From Diphasiastrum complanatum (Eukaryota; Streptophyta; Lycopodiopsida; Lycopodiales; Lycopodiaceae), in NCBI GenBank assembly GCA_029204225.1, contig CM055094.1, forward strand, positions 20,201,489-20,265,488: a stretch of DNA of 64,000 nucleotides, in the 5' to 3' direction. Shown here one piece after another: positions 1 through 10,330 of this stretch. The translations under genes and the position numbers were made by a program. The notes under the pieces were generated by a model, which saw only the letters and a list, made by a program, of their open reading frames with translations, did no database searches and was not told where the DNA came from. Within the stretch, counting starts at the first letter, position 1. Each line of letters opens with the position of its first letter.

Positions 1-369
1 ACACGACTAAATAACATATAGTTAAAAAGCATATAATGAATCTATGCTATGTTCCAAACATATGCAAGTTACATTGCATTCATTCACACTTCACAAATCA
101 TTGGAATTTGAATTTGAACGAAATCATTGAAATGAGTAGATCAATGTTTAAATGAAGCGATAAATATTATAATCTTCCCATTTAATTCAATTATATTTAT
201 ATATTATTGGTGCATTAATAGGATAAAAACTAGTTATTATTATTTTCTTTGTTTCTATTGATTCAAGCAAGCACAGCTCGTCTAGATGATGACCACAATG
301 CCTCTAAGGAGAAATAGTTTTTCATTTTTTTTTAATTTTGATTTTTCTTCAAATTCAAATTTAATGATC
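1..369. repeat. Unit U1 left-flank block
   Basis: AT-rich non-coding sequence. Near-identical copies start at 17288, 30879 and 61065, so this is the first landmark of the repeated array unit. The unit is cut by the window start; the SINE-like element and the upstream spacer seen in other units lie outside. No credible gene is seen; short ORFs on both strands overlap the SINE-like head and are not conserved as proteins. Confidence 0.8.
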
Positions 370-440
370 TTCCCATGTGTGGTGAGTTGGTGTCTGCACT
401 TGAGTTGGGCTTGTACACTCAAGTTCGATTCTTTGCAATC
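370..440 (+). mobile_element. tRNA-derived SINE-like head, U1
   Basis: The sequence carries an A-box-like TGGTGAGTTGG at 380-390 and a B-box-like GTTCGATTC at 423-431, spaced as in a polymerase III internal promoter. The same head recurs on the plus strand at 17666, 31258 and 61443, and on the minus strand beside each (GA)n tract. Here it runs straight into a C tract and the left inverted repeat instead of a SINE body. A tRNA cloverleaf is not evident, so a tRNA-derived SINE head is an inference. Confidence 0.4.
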
Positions 441-807
441 CCCCGGAATTAATATAACCAGTAACATTATTCTCAAAGCATGTACTATGAGCTAAAAACA
501 ACACTTGGAGAGTAAAGAGTTAGGAATATGTCAAACACTTTTACACCTAGTATTTGGCAAGATCGGATTCTTTAGGAAACCCCCCCCCCCCCCCCCCCCA
601 ATTCTTAATATAACTTCTCAAAGCACCTAGTATGAGCTACAAACAACACTTGGTAAGTCTTAAGACTTGGAGAGTAAAGAGTTATGCATTTGTCAAATAC
701 TTTTACACCTAGCATTTGGCAAGTTAGACACAATGGCAGTAATTATAAGAATGAGTTAGACAAGCTTGTGAAGCCATCTAGAGGTGATTTGTTGTTTAGT
801 TGCCTAG
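437..807 (+). repeat. Left inverted repeat (TIR-L) with poly-C, U1
   Basis: There are two partial tandem copies of the inverted-repeat start, 437-560 and 580-807, each preceded by GATTCTTT and a C tract; the second tract is 20 C at 580-599. Segment 600-807 is the reverse complement, with mismatches, of 14333-14550, ending in the shared inner TGCCTAG. Matching left ends occur at 17872, 31459 and 61649. It forms the left boundary of the ~14 kb U1 segment. Confidence 0.7.
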
Positions 808-1605
808 CTACATATCAAGCTACCCCAAGTTACCAGACAGTTTAATATTATTTTGAGTGACAACCATGAAGCTATCATGATTTGAAATGACATCAATATA
901 TTAAGCTACTCCCAAGTTGACCCTTTCCCAGGAAGCTTCTCTCTTGAAACTATAGCAAAAAGCTCTTATTCAAAGGAACAATCAAGGGTCGAGTACTTAC
1001 CATACGAGATGAAGACCAACAAGTAGGGCAAGGAAAGAAGATGTACGGTTTACTTTGCTATGTGCTTGGAGGTATGCTGAGCATGCTTGGAATATGAAGA
1101 ACATGTGTTTTCCAAAAATATTAGTAGTCTCACAAAAAGGCTTGGAGTAACATTAGAATTTGGAAGTGGTGCGCCTACTTTGGATGGATGATCACTAACA
1201 AACAATTTCTGTCTAGTCCTTTTGCCGTGATATGTTCCCTCTTGTCGATATGATATTTTCATTGTGTGTCTAAATATTTTTTGAACAGAATATGTGTAAC
1301 CTAATTATTGTTGATTTTGATTTAATGAGCATTCAATGTTCATTTAATACATTAAATCAAATATGAACGATGAGAACATATATATATATACACAACGAGA
1401 AGAAGGTATATCTAGATCATAGATTATGAACTAAAGTGGACATTTCAAAAGCAGTGGAGAGATAGATTAGCAGTTGAGTGCCATATACATTGGCCCTAGA
1501 TGACTGTAATGGTCAATCTTAAAAGCTCCAATCAACAAATGTTGATGTTTTCAATGTACTCAATTCAAAAAATTGCGCCTGAAGGATTTTCTTCATAACA
1601 TTTGT
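808..1605. other. Spacer between TIR-L and tandem-domain gene, U1
   Basis: Conserved in all four units (18091-18889, 31683-32476, 61871-62664). It holds a 70-codon minus-strand ORF at 1050-1262 that stays open in all four copies, and a short TA-dinucleotide run near 1380. I see no other gene. Confidence 0.6.
1050..1262 (-). CDS. Small conserved ORF, unknown, U1
   Basis: A 70-residue ORF, basic, starting MKISYRQEG. It is downstream of and in the same orientation as the tandem-domain gene. Equivalent ORFs of equal length exist at 18331-18543, 31923-32135 and 62111-62323 with few substitutions and no stops. The copies are so similar overall that openness alone does not prove coding. It could be a 3' exon or UTR of the neighbouring gene. 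Function unknown. Confidence 0.2.
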   Translation of the reverse strand: MKISYRQEGTYHGKRTRQKLFVSDHPSKVGAPLPNSNVTPSLFVRLLIFLENTCSSYSKHAQHTSKHIAK

Positions 1606-2339
1606 TCAGGAATAGTGGGCATCATGCTTATGATATTGCTCGCGCAGCCACTTGGAGCAGGTTCGAGTCAGCATTTGTCTTCGACCAGCAAATGCTTTTG
1701 ATCTCTGGGTGTAAGCCTTATCAGCATTGATGATAAAGCCTGAAGTGCACATCTCTTCGAAGATTTGTATGGAGTCTGCAGGAAAGTATTGTATCCGTAA
1801 ATAGATCCTGGTATTCTCCATGTGAAGCGCCAGTTTGTTGGGATTGATGAAAAATTGTGGATCCTGCTCAAACCTTCGGCCCATGACAGTCATCAGAAAC
1901 TGGCAGAACTTGTGTTGTAGCTTGATTGTAGGATCGTCAGAATCGGAAGTTAATTTGCAAAAATTCTTGATGGATGTATGACATTCCTTCTGAGAAGAGA
2001 ACGAGCCATCTATTATCGCAAAGTTGCAAGGATATGCTGATATGTTGTCTTCCGATCTCCATGCTAGCGCTCGTCTTCTACGAAAACTTGGGTCGAAAGA
2101 AGGATCATTCTGAATTTGCTTTGGTGATTGATCAAGCATTTCATAGACGTACATATCTTTGAGGAATGAAGCTCTCCAACCGGTCGACGCAATTAAATCT
2201 GGCTGAGAAGAGCTCCCGATCGAATTAGATGTCGTCGTTGGAACTGACTTGTCCCCGTCTTTTCATCCTATCAGAGTCGACTTACTGGCATGCTTATGAT
2301 TTTGCTCACGTAGCCAGTTGAACCAGTATTTGTCTTCGA
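1606..2339 (-). pseudogene. Tandem-domain gene, truncated copy, U1
   Basis: Encodes the second of the two ~215-residue domains seen in the U3 copy (32477-33880), including AYPCNFAIIDGSFSS and the C-terminal WLREQYHKH. The open part is 1606-2154; homology continues in frame to about 2339 but contains an internal stop near the IGQKDG linker. The first domain and coiled-coil exon are missing because the gene is fused at a CGAC microhomology to the SSDD gene. Family unknown to me; non-functional as it stands. Confidence 0.6.
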
Positions 2340-3138
2340 CAGTTGACCGAGCCGAGACTCCACTTGTCTATTACCAGAGCCGAACCTTCAACAGAGTCCT
2401 CAGCCGAGTCCAAAACACGTCTGCCACAACATCTTCCAATTCTGATGACCCAACTCTAGACAAAATTGACATCACTATGGAAAGCCTCGATATCTATGAG
2501 ATGAACACTTGGTACCAGGAGGCACACTAGTTCCTGAGCCACATAGAGTTCCAACTTCCTCTTTTGATCAGTGGCTATCAGATCCCATTTCGATTGCATA
2601 TTGCCTATAACCCCACCGACAGATTTTCCAGTTCATGTTACCTCCTAACCAAAATTTTGTTTATATTATTCCTATTTCTGGAGCTGACCTCAATACATTT
2701 GGCTTTTCTAGGCGACCAAACATTGTTAGTAGGACCCTCAAAAAAATTGAATCCATAGCATACTTCAAATACATAGACCCCTCAGCGGACAAATGGAAAA
2801 AAAAGATGGTTACCGTATTGAGGTCATAAATGATAAGCCCTTAGCTGCTCCATGTGCCTATCTAGCAAAATATACACAGCGCTATAGGTCGAAGATCACG
2901 CGTATCCCCATGAAACTATTCCACATGATGGCTGATTCTAGACTACACAATGAGAACCTTTATGATTGGGCCCAGTTGGCTTCCAACTGCCTCCATGACT
3001 ATATCAAGAACAAGCAAACCTCCACGTTATTAGGCTATCTTCTGATAGATGTCACTTTGCAACAGTTGAGCCAGCGACCTCGAGTTCAAGACCAGTTGAT
3101 ACTAGCAGATAAAAGCTTGGGAGACTCCCTCAGAACCA
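2340..3138 (+). pseudogene. SSDD gene, 5'-truncated copy, U1-a
   Basis: Unknown protein-coding remnant. It begins inside the Arg-Ala-Glu-rich region, continues through the Ser/Asp patch and MESLDIYEMNTWYQ, and ends with a stop after QEAH. A second frame (about 2635-3138) resumes with MLPPNQNFVYIIPISGAD and KKDGYRIEVINDKPLAAP and runs to ADKSLGDSL. The -1 frame change near 2632 is shared by all copies that include it. It is cut at 3138 by a copia remnant. No known family recognised. Confidence 0.5.
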
Positions 3139-4560
3139 GTGATCCACTATTCTCACCTTGAGTGTGAGGCTTCTGCTATTGCTGCTGCACTTGATTCTTG
3201 CCCTTGGAATAGTCTTTCTTCTCGGTGTACAGGGCCATGGATTTGTCTTTGATGGATAGGTCGTTGGTCTTTCTTCGCATTTCTTCCCGAAGAAGATGAC
3301 CGATAACCTTTTGAAGAGTGAGCCCGGGTTGTGTGGAGATCATCACCCCTTTAGCAATGATCTTGCCATCCTTCTTGATGTTACATGTATTTGTGGAAAA
3401 CTCCACAATCAAACCATTGTCAGGCAATTGTCTACACTAAGCAAGTTCTTAGTGATACTGAAAATGTAAAGCACTCCATCAATCTTGATCTTCCTTGAAG
3501 ATCCCAAGCATAAAGGTATGGATCCTATTCCTTCTATCTTATAAGCATAATTATTTGCTATAAAAATTTACGTGATAGGTCCTTCGTAGGTAGATAAGGT
3601 TGAAAAATACTCTCTCTTACTTGTCATGTGGGAGCTAGCCCCACTATCTATCCACCAAGGGTCTTCACCTCTTATGCTTGAAGATGAGAAACTTGACATC
3701 ATGACAAAATCTTCATGAGAGCTCTCCTCTTCCTCTTAACCAAGGTTTTCTTGACTTTGAGTTTGCTTCTTCTTGAAGCACTCCGAGGCATAGTGCCCCG
3801 TCTTGCCACAAAAGTAACATTTGATCTTCGACTTATCCTTCTTTGGCTTGCTCGAGCTTTGACTTGGTTCTTCTTGAATGCAACACCTTTGCCTTTGTAT
3901 TTTCTCTTGATCTTGATGAAAAGAGCCTTGTCATCTCCATCATTGAGGGAGAGCTTCTCCGTCCTTGACTTGATGTGAGTTCTCCTACTCTCCTCAACCA
4001 TGAGAAATCCTTGGAGATCTTCAAGTGAAGGCAACTTGCCCATGATTGCATAGCCTTGCACCAAGTTAGCAAAATCCATACTTAAACCATTCAAGATTGG
4101 TTGAACAAGTTCACTTTCCTTAATGGAATCTCCTCTGTAAGAAAGCTCTTTGTTTAAGTCCTCGACTCTCAGCACATATGGATTTGATTCTTCAAGGATA
4201 TCAGCCTTGAAGTATTCTTGGATTCATATATCTTTTGAAGAGTTTCCCATGATTCTTGAGCCAAGATGCAAGCACCTACCTCCTTAAGAAGCTCATGAGC
4301 TACATTCATTTTATACAATGGAGAGCAACCTTGCACCTCCTTTTGTATTTTGTAGCTTCTTGAGGGTGAATAGGCTCATCCTCTTCGCCACTCACTATAT
4401 CCATTAGATCTTGTAAAATAAGGACTGATTCCATTCTTATCTTCCAAATTGAATAATAAGAAGCATTCAATCTATCATGTGAATCCAAAAGATATGCATT
4501 CATTGATCTCGACTGCCTCCTCCTTGATCTCGACTTCACAAGGATATAGGATTCACCTAA
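3139..4560 (-). mobile_element. Decayed Ty1/copia gag-protease remnant, U1
   Basis: On the minus strand the order is gag (4539-3800, with NASYYSIWKIRMESV and EDLQGFLMVEESRRTH), a CCHC zinc knuckle (CYFCGKTGHYASEC, about 3826-3780), the protease motif DPWWIDSGASSHM (3662-3620) and the pre-integrase stretch ITKNLLSVGQLLDNGLIVEF. It then jumps to a second gag-like tail (EEMRRKTNDLSIKDKSM, 3340-3176). Integrase, reverse transcriptase and RNase H are absent. Frameshifts split it into several ORFs. It is related to, but clearly more diverged than, the intact copia at 37724; the site where that copia inserted in U3 is seen here uninterrupted near 4275. Confidence 0.85.
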
Positions 4561-5929
4561 CCTGAACTAAAAGGAATCATATGAACATAAATATGCCTCT
4601 TCAAATCATTCCTACAAGATCAGTTGAATCATCATGCAATAATCAATCCAAATATCTCACAAATCAAGCAAAATTGAACACAATCTTGACTAGAATTGCA
4701 TTCACTTGATGAGCACTTGTCAAAAACATTGGGCTGACCCTAAAATTTAATTTATAAGATCTCAATAAGTCTAAAAACTAACTATTATGGTACCAAAGAT
4801 AAGGACCTACCTTCCTTTTGATTGATTGAAAACTACGTGGTAGACCTATGTCCCTTTGTTTGAATATTTTTTGGATCCAAACATCTAGTGTGTGGCTATT
4901 AGGCTAGAGATAGCATGATATATTAATCTCAACATCAATTGGAGCGAGCTTCCGATCTACTTGAACACGAAACTTACAAGACTATTTGCTTCATGATGTA
5001 AATGTGAATCCAACTTATCAACAATGTGATTCCCTAGTACACAATGTATCACTATCATCACGTGGCAGAAAGTGAATCACTTTTGTGCATATGTTCCATA
5101 GAGATGTGAGACACTTTACCGCAAATAGGCTTGAAAAAATTGCAAGGTAATTTGGTTGTACAAGAAGCAAGCGTTAAAGATTTTGCTCTCTTTCTCTTAC
5201 CTTAAATGGCGCAAAAAAGCTACTAGAATATCGAACCAATAATATCACAAGCTACATTCAAATGTGCTAAGATAACACGAAAGTGCAGCACAATTTGCTT
5301 ATAATAGGCTACTTGCAAATGATCATAATCATGGTGAGTTGTGAACTCGATCTTTGCCATTATAAATTAGCCTACCCTTTGTATAAACAGCATCATTTCC
5401 ACCAAAAAAAAACTTTCAGAGGAAGTTGATTTGTAGAAAAACTAGAACTTCAACCTAACAAAACTCTTTAAGAATCCAGGTCCTTAATTTTCTCATTTGG
5501 TGTAGCTATGTATGTAAGCAAATGTTGCAGAACATTACAAAAATTCACAATATCACGCTTTACTGCCATGCTGCCATGCACCCTTTTTAGGAAATGAAAA
5601 CAAACTCTGATGGGAGAAGATTTGATGCTGGCACTTCCTTCTTCAAGTGAGTTCTTGCCGAGTCCCAATTTGTTACCTTGCTATTTGTGAACTTGCCCCA
5701 AGATAAGGTGAAAAAAAACTTTTAATATTACGAATGACAACCACAAAGCTATCATAGTTTCAATCAACATCGATATAATTAAACAACAAAAATCATCACA
5801 TACATGGGAACATTACAAAAAATCACAATATCACACTTTACTGCCATGCTGCCATGCATGCATTTTAGGAAATGCAAACAAACTCTGATTGGAGAAGATT
5901 TGATGTTGGCACTTCCTTCTTCAGGCATG
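4561..5929. other. Shared non-coding block, probable copia 5' region plus spacer, U1
   Basis: No gene seen. The block recurs in rearranged form at 10331-12120 and 43851-45345. It lies immediately 5' of the minus-strand copia gag, so the first part (4561-5190) may be its leader and LTR, but I could not find clean LTR termini. The later part contains the AGCTACATTCAAATGTGC and GTATAAATAGCATC-type stretches common to the other copies. Confidence 0.5.
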
Positions 5930-6540
5930 GAAATGGAATTCAGAAGCTTTGAAAAGCTATAGCTTCAAAGGATTGATTTTCCATCTTTTAGTGGCGATCT
6001 ATCATTTGCTACGACCATGCTTTATTAGTCCTTCGCATCCTTGGACACCATCTACATACATCCACCATGGATCCAGAGCGCCATCATCATTTCAAAAACC
6101 CTAAGCTGTCAAGATAGGCTACATAACACAAAAATCGTCACATCTAACACGAGCCAAATGCTGAGGGGTAGTGCTACTGGAGCTTGTCAAAACCACACAT
6201 TCAACACCAATTCGGGTTGAAAGCTCTCTACTAGTACGTTATCGTGAAGAAACATCATCGTTTTCACATCCTATCAGAGCGACATTGCTCCAAAATTTTC
6301 CACAAATTTGTAGTCTCCATACACTGCCGAGCAATACTCTACATACACTGCTCATAGAGTCGAGCCCCCATACTCTGCAATCACCGTGGACCGAGCCGAG
6401 CATCCATACTATGGATTCACTTTGGACCAAGCTGAGCGTCCATAGTCTGCATACAAAGTTGACTGAGCCAAGTCCATCAAAAGTCGACCGATCCGAAGCC
6501 CTCTACAGTCGATCGAGCCGAGACTCCACTTGTAAATAAA
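5930..6540 (+). pseudogene. SSDD gene, 5' part only, U1-b
   Basis: Contains the upstream region and the 36-bp minisatellite (about 6350-6460) encoding a 12-residue repeat DRAExPYSAxTV in one frame. It is broken at 6535 by direct fusion to a gypsy fragment. The other copies continue into the Ser/Asp patch. Non-functional. Confidence 0.5.
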
Positions 6541-6850
6541 TTTTAAAAACCATACTATGATATTTAAAGATAAGTTTGACCAGATAGTCTCTATTTATGG
6601 GGAGACTAATGTACTCCCATCATCGATGGTTTGCTCGGCGGAAGTTATGGAAAAACTACATGATTCTAAGTATGAGCTTTTTCATCTTGTTTTGAAATCT
6701 CGTATGCATTGTGATGTGAATGATGATGTGAATGTGTTAACATGCTTTAACACCAAGAATTAGCATCAAGAACAGCTTTTAATGCAAGATTTAAAAAAGA
6801 GTTCAATGATGTTTTTCCTAAATAGGTAAGATTTTCTAAGGTACATACTT
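6541..6850 (+). mobile_element. Gypsy pol fragment (protease tail to RT start), U1
   Basis: A short ORF (6557-6763, beginning MIFKDKFDQIVSIYGE) matches the end of the gypsy protease-like ORF seen at 15072, 22402 and 53155. After the stop a frame reads HQEQLLMQDLK..., the spacer typical of Ty3/gypsy pol just before the first RT motif. RT motifs themselves are not seen. Confidence 0.6.
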
Positions 6851-7730
6851 CTAATTATATTGCAGTCCGTTTTAAGCACATAATCAAATTTTTCCGAAAT
6901 GAAATCTTTGAAATGTTTCAGAAAAGAGCAAGAACATAAAGATAGATTTTCAGTTTCAAAATTGTAGAAAACATCAAACAGAAAGTATCATTCACTTTTG
7001 ATGTTAGGTAAGTATGACCAAGCAAACACAATATCATGGAAGGACTTGTGTATATAAGGCCAAAGATCTGTAATAAAATACAAGTGTAAAAGTGTCTCAC
7101 ATGAATGGTTTCAAACATTCTAGTACAGTAGCATAAATGTAAGAAGATCTTTGCCTTGTCCTTGTGCGTGTTGAGTTGTAGTCGATCCACCGTATTCCTA
7201 GTGAGAGTTCTTCTATGCAGATCCTCAACATCTTGCGAGCCAGTTAATCCCTGTAAAAGTTTTGTCTTTTAGCTGGTAAGTCTTCTTTTGCACCACTCCC
7301 TTGTCCTTTCTTTCATTTATATCATGTATTATTCTTTCTTTTTCCCATATTTTGTCCAGAAACCACCGAACTAGGGTTGTTTAGGTTGAAAGAACCAGAC
7401 CTTTCATTTGAGTTTTGGAAGAATTTATCTTGGACAGCGAAAAAATTTGGTCTTTCGAGGAGGCGTTCAATCTCTCTGATGTTTTCAGCATCTCCTAAGT
7501 TGGCAAGGAGTTTAGCAGAAGGGTTTGCAACAAATCAATCATGTGCTGGCGTAAAAAGAGAAAAGTAGGTGTGACTTGACAATATCTTTGGCGAGTTTGT
7601 GTAGCCAAAGAAAAAAGCCATTCATCTGATTTTGGAAGAATGCACCAGGGAAGAATTTACTAAGATTGTTCATTATGAAACACGATGACCCAAAAAAAAA
7701 AGAAATGACATGGAGACCCATTTTTTTTTT
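6851..7730. other. Non-coding tail of gypsy-associated block, U1
   Basis: Conserved in U2 (23000-23700) and U3 (53640-54490). It includes a 63-codon plus ORF (7377-7568, MFRLKEPDLSFEFWKN) that is broken in the other copies and a minus ORF (7190-6918) that is likely a shadow. No clear gene. Confidence 0.5.
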
Positions 7731-8350
7731 TGTCGTCTTTTTTTTAATTTAATAAAAAAAATATCCATATGTATAATGCTCCAAATAAAGATATTGTAAT
7801 GCTAAAAAAAATGTTGTATTTTGCAAGAAAATTAATCAACCTACTAAAATTTTGTTAATAGATTTTTGTTAATAATTGCAAATTAGCTTATATGAAATAA
7901 TTATACTATTCAAAATAAAATCATTGGACACAACCATTAGAATAACAAAAAAAAACTCTTTTGCTTATTAAAACAAAAGTTTTCAATGTTTTTTAAAAAA
8001 TTTAAAAGTGTTTTAAATTACAATTCTTGTATCAAGAAAAATATTTTTGAAATTATGACAAAATTTTAATCAGTATTTAAATCTTTACTTATATTTGAAC
8101 ATTAAATGATTGCAAATGAAATTATTTCTAAAAACTTCTTATAAAAACACAACGAAAAATTAAAATATTAAAAACCTGACAGTTTGTTGCAATTTTAGTT
8201 TTGCTAATATTTAAATCATTAAAAAACGGCTAAACCTATATTTTTAATACAAACAAATTCAAAAACATTAAATTAATCAAAAAGATTTCAATACACAATA
8301 TTTCAAAAAATATAAACGCAATTGTTTTCTAAAATAAAAGAGAATTTATT
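7731..8350. other. Very AT-rich block, U1
   Basis: Long A and T runs and no ORF of note. It is the longest version of a block that is progressively shortened in U2 (23695-24011) and U3 (54490-54611). In both of those it is joined to the same CCTAACCTGAACCAAAAGG sequence. Confidence 0.6.
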
Positions 8351-9209
8351 ACTCCCAAAAATCATCAAGATCATTTACATTTTTTGTTTTTTTGAAGGAT
8401 CCATTGTAGTGTCAATTGACACCTCTTCCACAATTTCCTTGACAATTGTAACCACATTTATCCTGAGCTAGGACATCAGCAAACTCCCCTTTATCACCCA
8501 CTTTTCCACTAGTAGGAGGTTGGGGTTCTTTTTAATAAAAATACAGCTACATAAACCCATTTGATTCTAGAAATGATGGAGAAAGCACCTACTTAAAATC
8601 CAAACAAGATCTAGAAGCTAGATTACTAATCAATGCATTGATTCCTAGTTTATCTTGGCTTGAACTCCATGAATTATCTCCAAAACTCTTCACACATGTG
8701 GATGTACGGCTTGCTGCTGCCTACGTACTGTACCTGCAATTCCGATCTCATTCAATGATCATAAAAAGTCATAAGCCAATAGCATTCATCAGTCAAATCA
8801 TAGACTCAAACTAGTCAAGAAGGAAAATCTCAATTTTGCTCAATTGGATGGAAATCCCATCACATATTTATACATGTAGAGCTCAAATTTGAGCGTATTA
8901 CGACTTCTATGCAATCATCACAACCTAACCCTAACATCCAACCTAAAGTTCCAGTTGATCCACCCTATTTAGGGTCGATACCTCGAGATCCAAAAACAAT
9001 GCAAAAACTGCTATTTTAAGCTCCTACTTTTTTTCTGCCCTATCTATGCACTCTTTGGACACATTCCAAAGGTACCATTCCAAAGCTAGGTTAATAATTT
9101 GACTTAGAATAAGGTATCCTATGCTTTTGGCATGTGTGACATCCCACATCATGGCCTCAAAGTCATTTACAGGTGGAATTTATGCAAACTAGCTTGTGTA
9201 AATTTAACA
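8351..9209 (-). mobile_element. Putative 3' LTR of a deleted copia element
   Basis: On the minus strand the LTR would start at 9209 with TGTTAAATTTACAC, directly after a purine-rich GAGGAGGAGTG tract that follows the RNase H end. This is the expected polypurine-LTR junction. The far end of the LTR is not resolved; sequence before about 8515 may be flanking DNA. Only one LTR is seen. Confidence 0.55.
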
Positions 9210-10330
9210 CTCCTCCTCACAACATGTTTGAAGATAACATAGAATTGCTATCAACCCTAGGGCTGACCTTAACTTCACAAATGTAGCTCTTTGAATTGGT
9301 TTAGTGAGGATATCAGCAACACATTCACTACTTGCCACATGCTCCAAGGATATCTCCTTATATTGCACCTCCTCTGACACAAAATGATGAGAGATCTCGA
9401 TATGTTTTGGTCTTGCATGGAAGATTGGGTTGGTTGCAAGGTGTTGGACTGAAATGTTGTCATTGTAGAGAGTTGGAACATCATATAAACTTTGCTAAGG
9501 ATCTTGGAAGTCCTGAGGCAAGCTCCTCCTTGCACATGATCTCCATGGATTTTGAGTTGATGTGGCCAAGTCTTTTGTGCCGTAGAATATGGTTGGATAG
9601 CTTGGTCTCCTTGGCTAGCATCACAATATCATCCACATAGGCATCTAGTTTGAACAATCTTCCAAACCTTATGCCTTTAGCAATGATCTTGCCATCCTTC
9701 TTGGTGTTACATGTATTTGTGGCGAACTCCACAATCAAACCATTGTCAAGCAATTGTCCTACACTAAGCAAGTTCTTAGTGATACTAGAAATGTAAACTA
9801 CTCCATCAATCTTGATTTTCCTTGAAAATCCCAAGCATAAAGGTATGGATCCTATTCCTTCTATCTTACAAGCATAACTATTTGCTGTAAAAATTGACTT
9901 GATAGGTCCTTCATAGGAGATAAGGTTGAAAAATACTCCCTCTTACTTGTCATGTGGGAGCTAGCCCCACTATCTATCCACCAAGGGTCTTCACCTCTTA
10001 TGCTTGAAGAAGAGAAACTTGGCATCATGTCGAAATCTTCATGAGAGCTCTCCTCTTCTAATTGTCCAAGATTTGCTGGACTTTGAGTTTGCTTCTTCTT
10101 GAATAGATGCAAAATAGAAATGATTAAAAGACTAGATATCCCACTACCTAGGGACTTGATAAAGCTCAAAACTTGACCTCTCAATAAGATCCTGCCCGAT
10201 CTTAAGCCAAATCATATCTATTAATGTTAACAAGAATGGAAACTAGCTTGAATTTGCATAAAAATTGGATGTAGAACTGCCTCCTCCTTGATCTCGACTT
10301 CACAAGGATATAGGATTCACCTAACCTGAA
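9210..10330 (-). mobile_element. Internally deleted Ty1/copia coding remnant
   Basis: On the minus strand: zinc-knuckle tail, protease DPWWIDSGASSHM (about 9985-9945), ITKNLLSVGQLLDNGLIVEF, pre-integrase LRHKRLGHINSKSME, then a direct jump near 9480 to the end of RNase H. That end reads NPIFHARPKHIE, ECVADILTKPIQ and the terminal residues near 9240. Integrase and reverse transcriptase are deleted, so it is non-autonomous. The region 10185-10330 matches the gag start seen at 4500-4560. Confidence 0.8.

Noticed and set aside
370-440. Functional tRNA gene
   Set aside because: A- and B-box-like sequences are present but I cannot fold a cloverleaf with paired acceptor ends.
7377-7568. 63-codon plus-strand ORF as a gene
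   Set aside because: Frame is broken in the U2 and U3 copies and nothing is recognisable.
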